Positions 1-5,799 of a stretch of DNA of 7,933 nt are shown piece by piece (the stretch's first letter is position 1; every line of letters starts with the position of its first letter). The DNA lies in contig VAZH01000143.1 in NCBI GenBank assembly GCA_005884465.1, positions 1 to 7,933 on the forward strand, written 5' to 3'. This DNA comes from Alphaproteobacteria bacterium (GTDB taxonomy: Bacteria; Pseudomonadota; Alphaproteobacteria; Rhizobiales; Xanthobacteraceae). The notes beneath the pieces were generated by a model. That model did not search any database. It had not been told where the DNA came from and worked only from the letters and a program-made list of their open reading frames with translations. A program made the position numbers and the translations under genes.

Positions 1-825
1 AAGCGTCTCGACGGCTCGCGCTGGCGGGCGCTGGTGAAACCAGCGAAAAAATTGTCAGAGGGCGACCTGGTTCGCTTCGGCAATGAGGGCAAGGTGTGCC
101 TTCTTGGCCATCTCGATGCGGAGGTCGAACACAAGGGCGAGGATGGCGAGGTCACGCTGTCGTTTTCATTTCACGGGCCTGCGCTCGATCAGGCCGTCGC
201 CGACCTGGGCGCGCCACCGCTGCCGCCTTATATCGCCTCAAAGCGCGCGCCGGATGAGCGCGATACCAGCGACTACCAGACCATGTTCGCGGTCAATGAG
301 GGTGCGGTCGCGGCGCCGACCGCGGGACTGCATTTTACGCAGGCGCTGGAAACCGCGTTGCGTGAACGGGGCATCGAAATCCACCGCGTAACATTGCATG
401 TGGGGGCAGGGACCTTTCTGCCGGTCAAGGCCGAAGATACCAGTGGGCACAAGATGCACGCGGAATGGGGCACAATCTCCCGCACCACGGCCGATGCGCT
501 GAATGCGGCACGCGGCAGAGGCGGTCGGATCGTCGCCGTCGGCACCACCGCGCTGCGGCTTCTGGAAAGCGCCAGCGCGGAAGATGGCGCGATCGAGCCG
601 TTCACCGGCGAGACCGCGATCTTTATCACGCCCGGCTATCGATTTCGCGCGGTGGATATTCTCATGACCAATTTTCACCTGCCGCGATCGACGCTGTTCA
701 TGCTGGTATCGGCTTTCAGCGGCCTCGACACCATGAAACGGGCCTATGCCCACGCGATCAGCAGGGGCTACCGGTTCTATTCTTACGGCGACGCCTGTCT
801 GCTATTTCGTGATAAGTCCACCTGA
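1..825 (+). CDS. queA: QueA, tRNA ribosyltransferase-isomerase (5' end outside the window)
   Basis: S-adenosylmethionine:tRNA ribosyltransferase-isomerase is a cytoplasmic enzyme. It transfers and isomerises the ribosyl moiety of SAM onto preQ1 at the wobble position of GUN-anticodon tRNAs, giving epoxyqueuosine. The frame is open from base 1 (KRLDGSRW...), so the gene starts upstream; 274 codons are present of the roughly 340-360 usual for the family. Family signatures visible in order are [74 protein letters not shown] and the C-terminal [17 protein letters not shown] at 34 is internal, not the true start. The TGA stop shares its A with the ATG of tgt (TGATG), so the two are probably translationally coupled in one queuosine operon. 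No disruption is seen. Confidence 0.96.
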   Translation, partial: KRLDGSRWRALVKPAKKLSEGDLVRFGNEGKVCLLGHLDAEVEHKGEDGEVTLSFSFHGPALDQAVADLGAPPLPPYIASKRAPDERDTSDYQTMFAVNEGAVAAPTAGLHFTQALETALRERGIEIHRVTLHVGAGTFLPVKAEDTSGHKMHAEWGTISRTTADALNAARGRGGRIVAVGTTALRLLESASAEDGAIEPFTGETAIFITPGYRFRAVDILMTNFHLPRSTLFMLVSAFSGLDTMKRAYAHAISRGYRFYSYGDACLLFRDKST

Positions 826-1958
826 TGATATCAGCCAATCCTTTTGAACTGCTCGGCCGTGACGGCAGAGCGCGCACCGGGCGGCTGACGACGCCACATG
901 GCCCGGTGCAAACGCCTGCCTTCATGCCGGTCGGTACCGCCGGCGCGATGAAGGGCTTGCATTGGCGCGAGGTGCGCGATGCCGGGACGAATATCGTGCT
1001 CGGCAATACCTATCATCTGATGCTGCGGCCGGGCGCCGAGCGCATCGCCGCCCTCGGGGGCCTGCAAAACTTTACCGGCTGGAACGGACCCATGCTGACC
1101 GACTCCGGCGGCTTCCAGGTCATGTCGCTTGCGGAATTGCGGAAAGTGCGCGAGAGCGCGGTCACCTTTCGCTCGCATATCGACGGCGCCATGGTCGAGC
1201 TTTCACCGGAGCGCTCGATCGAGGTGCAGCGGCTGCTCGGCTCCGATATCGCCATGCAGATGGACGAATGCGTGCGGCTGCCCGCAGAGCGCAGCGATAT
1301 CGAGCGCGCGATGCAGCTGTCATTGCGCTGGGGAGAGCGCAGCAGGCGCGCCTTTGAGGCCGCGCCTGCTGGATACATGTTGTTCGGCATCGCGCAGGGC
1401 GGCGACGTCCCGGAACTGCGCCGAGCCAGCGCGCGAGGCCTCATCGAGATCGGCTTTCACGGCTACGCGATCGGAGGCCTCGCGGTCGGCGAACCGCAAG
1501 CGGTGATGCTCGCCATGATTGATGAGGTCACCCCGATCCTGCCCGAGGGGCGTCCGAGGTATCTGATGGGTGTCGGCACGCCCGAAGATATCCTGGAGGC
1601 GGTCGCGCGCGGCATCGACATGTTCGATTGCGTGATGCCGACGCGCAACGGCCGTCATGGGATGGCGTTCACGCGGTTCGGCCAGATCAATCTGCGCAAC
1701 GCCCGACATGCTGACGATCCACGGCCGCTCGACGAAGAGAGCCCGTGGCCATCCACGCGCGGTTACGCGCGCGCCTATCTGCATCACCTTGTCAGGTCTG
1801 GCGAGACGCTGGGGGCGATGCTGCTGTCGGAAATCAACATCGCGTATTACCAGCGCCTGATGCACGACATCAGGGACGCGATTTCAAAGGGCACCTTCGA
1901 AAGCTTTTGCGAATGCACGCGCGCCGAATGGGCGAGGGGTGATATCCCGCCGCGCTAG
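825..1958 (+). CDS. tgt: Tgt, queuine/preQ1 tRNA-guanine transglycosylase lacking the zinc ligands
   Basis: Bacterial Tgt swaps guanine-34 of Asp, Asn, His and Tyr tRNAs for preQ1, the step just before QueA. The 377-residue length is normal for the family. Active-site residues are all present: Asp93 in LTDSGGFQVM (Zymomonas D102), the DEC pair Asp147/Cys149, GIAQGG at 188-193, GGLAVGE at 217-223, and the nucleophile Asp268 in DMFDCVMPTR (Zymomonas D280). Zymomonas Tgt binds structural zinc with C318, C320, C323 and H349. Alignment on the conserved flanks (RPLDEE before, YARAYLHHL after) puts Ser306, Trp308, Thr311 and Ile337 at those places, so all four ligands are gone while the frame and flanks stay intact. 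The only cysteines besides 149 and 269 are C362 and C364 (FCEC near the C-terminus). The ATG at 825 overlaps the queA stop. Catalysis is probably retained; how the zinc subdomain folds without metal is open. Confidence 0.96.
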   Translation: MISANPFELLGRDGRARTGRLTTPHGPVQTPAFMPVGTAGAMKGLHWREVRDAGTNIVLGNTYHLMLRPGAERIAALGGLQNFTGWNGPMLTDSGGFQVMSLAELRKVRESAVTFRSHIDGAMVELSPERSIEVQRLLGSDIAMQMDECVRLPAERSDIERAMQLSLRWGERSRRAFEAAPAGYMLFGIAQGGDVPELRRASARGLIEIGFHGYAIGGLAVGEPQAVMLAMIDEVTPILPEGRPRYLMGVGTPEDILEAVARGIDMFDCVMPTRNGRHGMAFTRFGQINLRNARHADDPRPLDEESPWPSTRGYARAYLHHLVRSGETLGAMLLSEINIAYYQRLMHDIRDAISKGTFESFCECTRAEWARGDIPPR

Positions 1959-2055
1959 ATCCCGTTTCGATAGAATCGAAACGGGACTCTAGATTCTTGG
2001 TTTTGACGCGTTTTCTTAACGCGAACCGGTTTCCACTTCGCTCGAAAAACGCTTT
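1959..2055 (+). repeat. Intergenic palindromic repeat element, bradyrhizobial type
   Basis: This is a string of small palindromes: the 12-bp hairpin at 1960-1986, a 6-bp stem CGCGTT/AACGCG with a 5-nt loop (2007-2012/2018-2023), and TTCG-CT-CGAA at 2037-2046. GCGTTTT at 2008-2014 can alternatively pair with AAAACGC at 2046-2052. The wording (ACGCGTTTTCTT, GCGAACCGGT, CCACTTCGCTCGAAAA) matches a non-coding repeat I remember as occurring many times between genes in Bradyrhizobium and relatives. Multiplicity cannot be shown from one copy. Confidence 0.6.
1960..1986 (+). terminator. Perfect hairpin directly after tgt
   Basis: A 12-bp perfect stem (1960-1971 with 1975-1986, core CCCGTTTCGAT) closes on a 3-nt AGA loop and begins two bases after the tgt stop. 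No T-run follows, so it is not a classical intrinsic terminator, but it could stop or stabilise the 3' end of the queA-tgt transcript. It is also the first arm of the repeat element listed next. Confidence 0.4.
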
Positions 2056-2082
2056 AGATGCCGTCGCTGAATACGGTCAGGC

Positions 2083-2298
2083 TTAGTTGCAGGCAAATCG
2101 CCTCAGCGAATGCTTGGTCACGAAACCGTAGCCACAGGTGTCGCAGGTCCAGAGATAGCTGACGACGTTGTCGGAAACAAAAGCGGAAGCTTCCGCAGCC
2201 ACCATTGAATCCGCGCAAACCGGGCAGGTCGGCAGATCGCATACGCGCGGGTCACCGTTAGGCGCGACGGTCGACAGGACTTCAGCGAGTGCTGGCAT
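2083..2298 (-). CDS. Small zinc-ribbon-like hypothetical protein, 71 aa
   Basis: This is a 71-residue protein with two CxxC pairs, C25-P-V-C28 and C52-D-T-C55, separated by 23 residues, plus single cysteines at 20 and 70. Paired CxxC knuckles at this spacing suggest a metal-binding zinc-ribbon-like fold. The second knuckle continues as GYGFVTK, a common pattern after the second pair of small rubredoxin- or ribbon-like proteins. There is no signal peptide or membrane segment, so it is probably cytoplasmic. The start is fixed by a perfect AAGGAGG five bases upstream of the ATG at 2298; the frame stays open further 5' (to about 2481), but that extension has no ribosome-binding site and unlikely composition. 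It runs towards tgt and ends next to the repeat element. I do not know a function; similar short proteins are, from memory, annotated as hypothetical in Bradyrhizobium. Confidence 0.85.
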   Translation of the reverse strand: MPALAEVLSTVAPNGDPRVCDLPTCPVCADSMVAAEASAFVSDNVVSYLWTCDTCGYGFVTKHSLRRFACN

Positions 2299-2303
2299 CG
2301 TGA

Positions 2304-2310
2304 CCTCCTT
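2304..2310 (-). promoter_or_regulatory. Strong Shine-Dalgarno AAGGAGG
   Basis: This is a perfect match to the 16S anti-Shine-Dalgarno, with a 5-nt spacer to the ATG at 2298. It decides the start of the 71-residue protein against longer in-frame alternatives. Confidence 0.85.
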
Positions 2311-3166
2311 GCGATCTGAACTTGAGGCTACCATACACAGAGTTGTTTGACGATACCGTAACGTAAATGCGTTCGTTGTTGGACAATCTAAATTTCTCAG
2401 CGGTTCCCGCAGCCGGTTTCCCAATTCCGATAAGTTTGGGAGCGCTGCATTTGCGTTGCAGCATCCTGATGCACCGCACACTCAAACGGTCATGCATACC
2501 TGGTTGGCTTCACCGGTGACCGGCCTCACCGGTGGCCGGCTTCACCGAAAGGTTAATCAATCCTCTATTTCAGCTTCGCTGTGAGTTTCCCGGTAGCCGG
2601 TGTATTTGCGCCAAGCTGACGCGCTGCCTTTTTTTCCGGCACACGTTCCAGCATTTTACGGGAATTCAATCCAAGGCGAAAAGAGAAACCCAGCAACGGT
2701 ATGCAAATTAGATCTAAGCAGGTTTTGCCTAGCAACCAACCACTCCGCTGGCTCGGCAGGCGGAACGGCGGTCAACCTCCCATTGCTTTCAACGGAGCGT
2801 GCACCATGCGTTACCTTTGGTTATTCCGGCGGTGGCAAATCGCGCGCTAACCAGCCGGCCACCCGTTAAGGCCATCAGTCGCTCGAAAGCAAAAGAAAGG
2901 TGTCGCTTACCGGACAAATCGGGCGCATAGTCAGGACACATCGCCGACTTAAGGTAAGCAATCGGGTTGGAAAATGCGGCCAAATGGGCCGCCCGATAGT
3001 GATCCAACCGAATAGATTTTGGACCGTCTGCTAATGACGGGTACCGGACAGACTCAAGCTTGCAAACGATCTACACCGGCGAAAATACCCCCGCGGGGGC
3101 GTCGACTCGGAACGCCACGTTCATCCCTGCGGAAAGCGGCCCAGACCGACCGGGCGGGATATTATT
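2311..3166. other. Long intergenic region without a convincing gene
   Basis: About 850 bases separate the divergent 71-aa gene (-) and the Crp/Fnr-type gene (+). The promoters of both should lie here, but I see no clear -35/-10 pair. It contains a 16-bp tandem repeat (2506-2547), a T-run at 2630-2636 without a good stem, a possible 14-codon ORF (2806-2850), a GCGGCC/GGCCGC hairpin (2976-2992) flanked by ATCGG/CCGAT, and a 12-bp perfect palindrome (3088-3099). The open frames of 70-90 codons here show no family resemblance and lack ribosome-binding sites. Its base composition is visibly more AT-rich than the flanking operons. Confidence 0.6.
2506..2547. repeat. 16-bp tandem repeat, 2.6 units, built on CACCGGTG
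   Basis: Units are GGCTTCACCGGTGACC (2506-2521), GGCCTCACCGGTGGCC (2522-2537) and a partial GGCTTCACCG (2538-2547). The first two differ at two positions, and each carries the 8-bp palindrome CACCGGTG. It could be an operator array or simply a local duplication; no role is shown by the sequence. Confidence 0.7.
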
Positions 3167-3865
3167 TTGGACATCCATGCAGCGAGCCCGCTGGCCAACA
3201 AATTGTTGGCAGCACTGCCGCACGCCGATTCCAGTTCCTTGTTCGCTCATTTTACCATCGTTCCGATGGCACAAGGGACGGTGCTGATTAACGTAGACGA
3301 TGAGGTCGATCAGGTTTTCTTCCCTCTGAGCGGGATGATTTCGCTACTTGTCCTCTTAAGAAACGGCACCGCTATTGAAACAGCGTGTGTAGGCCGCGAA
3401 GGCGTCGTCGGTGCAATGGCAGGACTGGGGTTGCACAGGTCAGGCGTCCGGGCGGTCGTTCAACTTGCTGGCACTTTCGCCCGCATACCGGCGCCTCAAT
3501 TCAGGAAAGCGACTGCGAACAGCGCGGCGATTTCAAATCTGTGCATTCGACATAACGAGGCACTGCTCACGGAGGCGCGCGTCACCGCCGCGTTCAATCT
3601 CTCGCATTCAGTGGAGGCGCGTTTTTGCCGCTGGTTGCTTCAAAGCCGCGACCACGCAGAGAGCGATACAGTGCCGCTGACACAAGAATTTCTTTCGCAG
3701 ATGCTAGGAGTGCGCCGCACGTCAGTCACGGAAGTTGCAATCAAAATGCAGGATGCGGGCGTGATCAGCTACTCGCGTGGCATCATCAAGATTGTCGATC
3801 TGCAAAAACTGAAAGATGTTTCCTGCGAGTGCTACGAGACGTTGCGCGACGAGACACCCGAATAG
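3167..3865 (+). CDS. Crp/Fnr-family transcriptional regulator
   Basis: This is a 232-residue cytoplasmic DNA-binding regulator. The N-terminal half (about 10-120) has the cyclic-nucleotide-binding beta-roll fold: the KLLAALP helix, VDQVFFPLSGMISL, and VGREGVVGAMAGLG at the phosphate-binding-cassette position. That loop lacks the arginine/serine signature of true cAMP binders, so the ligand is unclear. A dimerisation helix (about 125-160) leads to a winged helix-turn-helix (about 168-211: PLTQEFLSQMLGV, RRTSVTEV, then the wing GVISYSRGIIKIVD). There is no cysteine cluster like that of Fnr, so it is not an iron-sulfur oxygen sensor, and it is not FixK-like at the N-terminus. The start is inferred as TTG at 3167, because the conserved N-terminal helix begins just after it and no ATG or GTG precedes it in frame; the Shine-Dalgarno is poor (GGGCGGG, 8 nt away). 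It appears to be transcribed alone. Its target genes cannot be read from the window. Confidence 0.9.
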   Translation: MDIHAASPLANKLLAALPHADSSSLFAHFTIVPMAQGTVLINVDDEVDQVFFPLSGMISLLVLLRNGTAIETACVGREGVVGAMAGLGLHRSGVRAVVQLAGTFARIPAPQFRKATANSAAISNLCIRHNEALLTEARVTAAFNLSHSVEARFCRWLLQSRDHAESDTVPLTQEFLSQMLGVRRTSVTEVAIKMQDAGVISYSRGIIKIVDLQKLKDVSCECYETLRDETPE

Positions 3866-4048
3866 TCATTGCTCCTCACTCGGCCTTCAACGTCGCCACA
3901 AAAGCTCAACATCGCATCGTTGGTAAAATTGCACAGCATTGTTCGAGCGCAGCGACTGTTTGTACGGTCGTCGACATTTTTGGAAAATTTACGTGATCCG
4001 CTTGAACGCCAGCGGCGTGAATCCTGTTTCGCTTGGACGGATAGGAGC

Positions 4049-4053
4049 GGAGG
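4049..4053 (+). promoter_or_regulatory. Shine-Dalgarno GGAGG
   Basis: GGAGG with a 5-nt spacer to the ATG at 4059 fixes the start of the 63-residue protein. The frame is open further upstream, but that part has no comparable site. Confidence 0.75.
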
Positions 4054-4058
4054 ATATC

Positions 4059-4250
4059 ATGAGCAAGCGCAATTCGGCCTCGCCCGACAAACGCGACCTC
4101 GATGCCAAAGCAATTGACGCCATGATGGTGGCCCAAAATATGCCGCCCGGCTCGGCGCGAACCGAAGCCCTCAAGAAGGCGGAAAAGCTCTGCCACGCTG
4201 CGGACACCTACAAATATCTCTTTTCCAACGAACTCAAGCCGCCCGAATAG
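4059..4250 (+). CDS. Small hypothetical protein, 63 aa
   Basis: This is a hydrophilic, lysine- and alanine-rich 63-residue protein beginning MSKRNSASPDKRDLDAKAID and ending SNELKPPE. The middle (about 16-50: AKAIDAMMVAQNMPPG, then RTEALKKAEKLCHAADTY) looks mostly helical, with a proline-glycine turn separating two helices. It has no signal peptide, no membrane segment and one cysteine (C45). A good Shine-Dalgarno supports the start. It stands alone, 193 nt after the Crp/Fnr-type gene, and ends about 135 nt before a terminator-like hairpin. I do not recognise a characterised family; similar short proteins are, from memory, present in Bradyrhizobium as hypotheticals. A function cannot be given. 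Confidence 0.75.
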   Translation: MSKRNSASPDKRDLDAKAIDAMMVAQNMPPGSARTEALKKAEKLCHAADTYKYLFSNELKPPE

Positions 4251-4297
4251 GCGTTTGCGCTGGCAACGCGAACGTGCGCCGCGGACGAACTAGAAGT

Positions 4298-4321
4298 TTC
4301 GCGCAGAAATTCGCGCAGAAA
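4298..4321. repeat. 12-bp perfect tandem duplication
   Basis: TTCGCGCAGAAA occurs twice head to tail (4298-4309 and 4310-4321) and is followed by further A residues. It is probably a replication-slippage duplication; no function is apparent. Confidence 0.8.
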
Positions 4322-4385
4322 AAAGGTTACCAGGCCTAAACCCTTGTTCACCAAATCCGGCGACGGTCGGATGCGTATCATGCCC

Positions 4386-4420
4386 AGCCGTCGCCGACCT
4401 CAACCCGGCAACGGCTTTTT
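4386..4420 (+). terminator. Intrinsic terminator with a competing upstream hairpin
   Basis: AGCCGTCGCCG (4386-4396) pairs with CGGCAACGGCT (4406-4416): 10 of 11 positions match, with one C-A mismatch, around a 9-nt loop. A run of five T follows (4416-4420). The left arm can instead pair upstream, CGGCGACGG (4358-4366) with CCGTCGCCG (4388-4396), nine perfect pairs, and the two folds exclude each other. It may end the transcript of the 63-aa gene or of a small RNA, or act as an attenuator; which one is not shown. Confidence 0.55.
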
Positions 4421-4588
4421 GTGAGGGCCTTGGTTGATCGTCCTGGACGCCTTGAGACGATTCCGGGTCGCTGCCCGGACATCGTTCACAAATTTGTCGG
4501 CAATCGGCTCAGTCCCGGGCTCGGCATCGTCAATCATCTTCTGAAAGAACGCCGCCGCATATACATCGCTGGCACGTCGAGATGGTCA
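4400..4588 (-). pseudogene. Probable remnant of a small reverse-strand gene
   Basis: On the reverse strand, a frame open between the stop at 4586-4588 and the stop at 4400-4402 reads like real protein: DVYAAAFFQKMIDDAEPG, then TEPIADKFVNDVRAATRNRL, ending INQGPHKKPLPG. It has balanced acidic and basic residues and few of the Arg/Ser/Pro runs typical of shadow frames. It has no ATG, GTG or TTG start and no ribosome-binding site. The region just upstream reads plausibly only in another frame (VKRDDLSTDDHLDVPAMY), which would fit a frameshift or a lost 5' end. I recognise no family. The overlapping forward frame (4421-4642) looks like its shadow. This call rests on composition only. Confidence 0.35.
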
Positions 4589-4752
4589 TCCGTCGACAAA
4601 TCGTCACGCTTGACGCCCTTGCCCTTACAAATTCTCCAATAATTCCGTGTGTAATTGCAGAATACTATGGCGTTCGTTTCGTTATTTGGTCACTTTCTGG
4701 TTTTGCGATGCAGCGAATTTTTAACTCTCCGCATTGTGCCTTGCACGCGGGC

Positions 4753-4786
4753 GCAAGCTGCCCCTAATGAAGCAAGCGCCCCTAAT
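4753..4786. repeat. Imperfect direct repeat upstream of cysK
   Basis: GCAAGCTGCCCCTAAT (4753-4768) and GCAAGCGCCCCTAAT (4772-4786) are the same but for one inserted T, and start 19 bp apart. They end about 30 bp before the cysK ATG, where an operator or 5'-UTR element would be expected; the sequence does not show which, if either. Confidence 0.65.
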
Positions 4787-4806
4787 TTCACCCACATTGC
4801 TGCCAC

Positions 4807-4811
4807 AGGAG
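4807..4811 (+). promoter_or_regulatory. Shine-Dalgarno AGGAG of cysK
   Basis: AGGAG sits 5 nt before the ATG at 4817. It decides the cysK start against an in-frame ATG at 4655 that would add 54 residues unlike any cysteine synthase. Confidence 0.8.
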
Positions 4812-4816
4812 TTGTC

Positions 4817-5797
4817 ATGGACGCGTCATCAGCTGCTACGAGTGCCGTGCACCGTCCCGGCCGAGGCCGTGTCTTCGACAGCATCGTGGATGCGATCGGC
4901 GATACGCCAATCGTCCGATTGCGAAAAATGCCGCAGCAGCACGGCGTGAACGCGACAATTCTCGCCAAACTTGAATATTTCAATCCGGCCGCAAGCGTGA
5001 AGGACCGCATCGGGGCCGCGATGGTCATCGCGATGGAAAAGGCCGGCGTGATCAACGCCGATACCGTGCTGATCGAACCGACCTCGGGAAATACCGGGAT
5101 CGCGCTGGCGTTCGTCGCGGCCTCGCGGGGCTACCGGCTGAAGCTGGTGATGCCGGAATCGATGTCGATCGAGCGGCGCAAAATGCTGGCGTTCCTCGGC
5201 GCTGAAATCATTCTGACGCCGGCCGCTCAGGGCATGAAGGGCTCGATCGCGACCGCGGAAGAACTGGTGCGGACCACGCCCAACGCCGTCATGCCGCAGC
5301 AGTTCAAGAACCTAGCCAATCCCGACATTCACCGCCGCACCACGGCAGAGGAAATCTGGAACGACACCGGCGGCAACATCGACATTTTCGTCGCCGGGGT
5401 CGGCACCGGCGGCACCATCACAGGCGTGGGGCAGGTGCTGAAGCCGCGCAAGCCCTCGCTGCGGATTGTCGCCGTGGAACCCGAGGAAAGTCCGGTACTT
5501 TCCGGCGGGCAACATTCCCCGCACAAGATCCAGGGCATCGGCGCAGGGTTCATTCCGGATATCCTGGACCGCTCCGTCATCGACGAGATCGTCAAGGTCA
5601 ACAGCACGACCGCGATCGATACCACGCGGGCTCTCGCGCGCAATGAGGGCATTCCCGGCGGCATTTCCTCGGGCGCCGCGATCGCCGCCGCGCTTGCAAT
5701 CGGCAAGCGGCCGGAAAACGCGGGCAAGACCATTCTCGCTATCGTGCCATCGTTCGCGGAGCGCTATCTGTCGACGGCGCTATTCGAAGGAATTTAA
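4817..5797 (+). CDS. cysK: Cysteine synthase (O-acetylserine sulfhydrylase)
   Basis: This is a PLP-dependent fold-type II enzyme that makes L-cysteine from O-acetylserine and sulfide in the cytoplasm, the last step of sulfur assimilation. Its 326 residues are close to the family norm, with about 15 extra at the N-terminus. Visible motifs are GDTPIVRL (28-35), the PLP-binding Lys62 in NPAASVKDR, the substrate loop TSGNTG (89-94), the phosphate-binding GVGTGGT (194-200), [10 protein letters not shown] (238-247) and GISSGA (282-287), whose serine contacts the pyridine nitrogen. The C-terminus [11 protein letters not shown] is typical. The start at 4817 has a good Shine-Dalgarno. The stop is 2 nt before the next gene and its 3' end carries that gene's ribosome-binding site, so the two are probably co-translated. 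A cystathionine beta-synthase is the main alternative, but the length and the lack of CBS domains favour CysK. Confidence 0.93.
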   Translation: MDASSAATSAVHRPGRGRVFDSIVDAIGDTPIVRLRKMPQQHGVNATILAKLEYFNPAASVKDRIGAAMVIAMEKAGVINADTVLIEPTSGNTGIALAFVAASRGYRLKLVMPESMSIERRKMLAFLGAEIILTPAAQGMKGSIATAEELVRTTPNAVMPQQFKNLANPDIHRRTTAEEIWNDTGGNIDIFVAGVGTGGTITGVGQVLKPRKPSLRIVAVEPEESPVLSGGQHSPHKIQGIGAGFIPDILDRSVIDEIVKVNSTTAIDTTRALARNEGIPGGISSGAAIAAALAIGKRPENAGKTILAIVPSFAERYLSTALFEGI

Positions 5798-5799
5798 TC

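Larger units (their letters stand above)
4251..4816. other. Intergenic region upstream of cysK
   Basis: This stretch of 566 bases holds no intact gene that I trust. From left to right: a 12-bp tandem duplication (4298-4321), two competing hairpins, one of which is terminator-like (4358-4420), a probable degraded reverse-strand coding stretch (4400-4588), an AT-rich segment (about 4625-4730) where the cysK promoter is most likely to lie although no convincing consensus is visible, and a 19-bp-spaced direct repeat (4753-4786) just before the cysK ribosome-binding site. Confidence 0.6.

Noticed and set aside
1320..1865. 181-codon reverse open frame opposite tgt
   Set aside because: It is antisense to a clear tgt and shows no motif of its own.
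2299..2481. Longer version of the 71-aa reverse-strand protein
   Set aside because: The perfect AAGGAGG lies inside this extension, directly ahead of the ATG at 2298, and the added residues look like translated non-coding DNA.
2506..2547. CRISPR array
   Set aside because: The repeats are 16 bp and directly abutting, with no spacers and no cas genes nearby.
2600..2869. 89-codon forward open frame in the intergenic region
   Set aside because: No family resemblance, no Shine-Dalgarno, and low-complexity chance-like composition.
2789..3007. 72-codon reverse open frame starting at TTG
   Set aside because: Parts look vaguely protein-like (SNPIAYLKSAMCPDYAPDL), but there is no ribosome-binding site, mixed third-position bias and no recognised family. 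A protein search could revive it.
3019..3291. Two overlapping forward open frames ahead of and into the Crp/Fnr-type gene
   Set aside because: They overlap the start of a well-supported gene in other frames and have Arg/Ser/Pro-rich shadow composition.
3939..4058. Longer version of the 63-aa protein
   Set aside because: No ribosome-binding site at the upstream start, while GGAGG stands 5 nt before the ATG at 4059.
4251..4420. Known sulfur-related riboswitch (SAM type) upstream of cysK
   Set aside because: I could not match any conserved SAM-riboswitch core here, and the hairpins lie about 400 nt from cysK; only the generic terminator/antiterminator layout is reported.
4655..4816. In-frame N-terminal extension of cysK from an ATG at 4655
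   Set aside because: The extra 54 residues resemble no cysteine synthase, the upstream ATG has no ribosome-binding site, and AGGAG sits at the right distance from the ATG at 4817.
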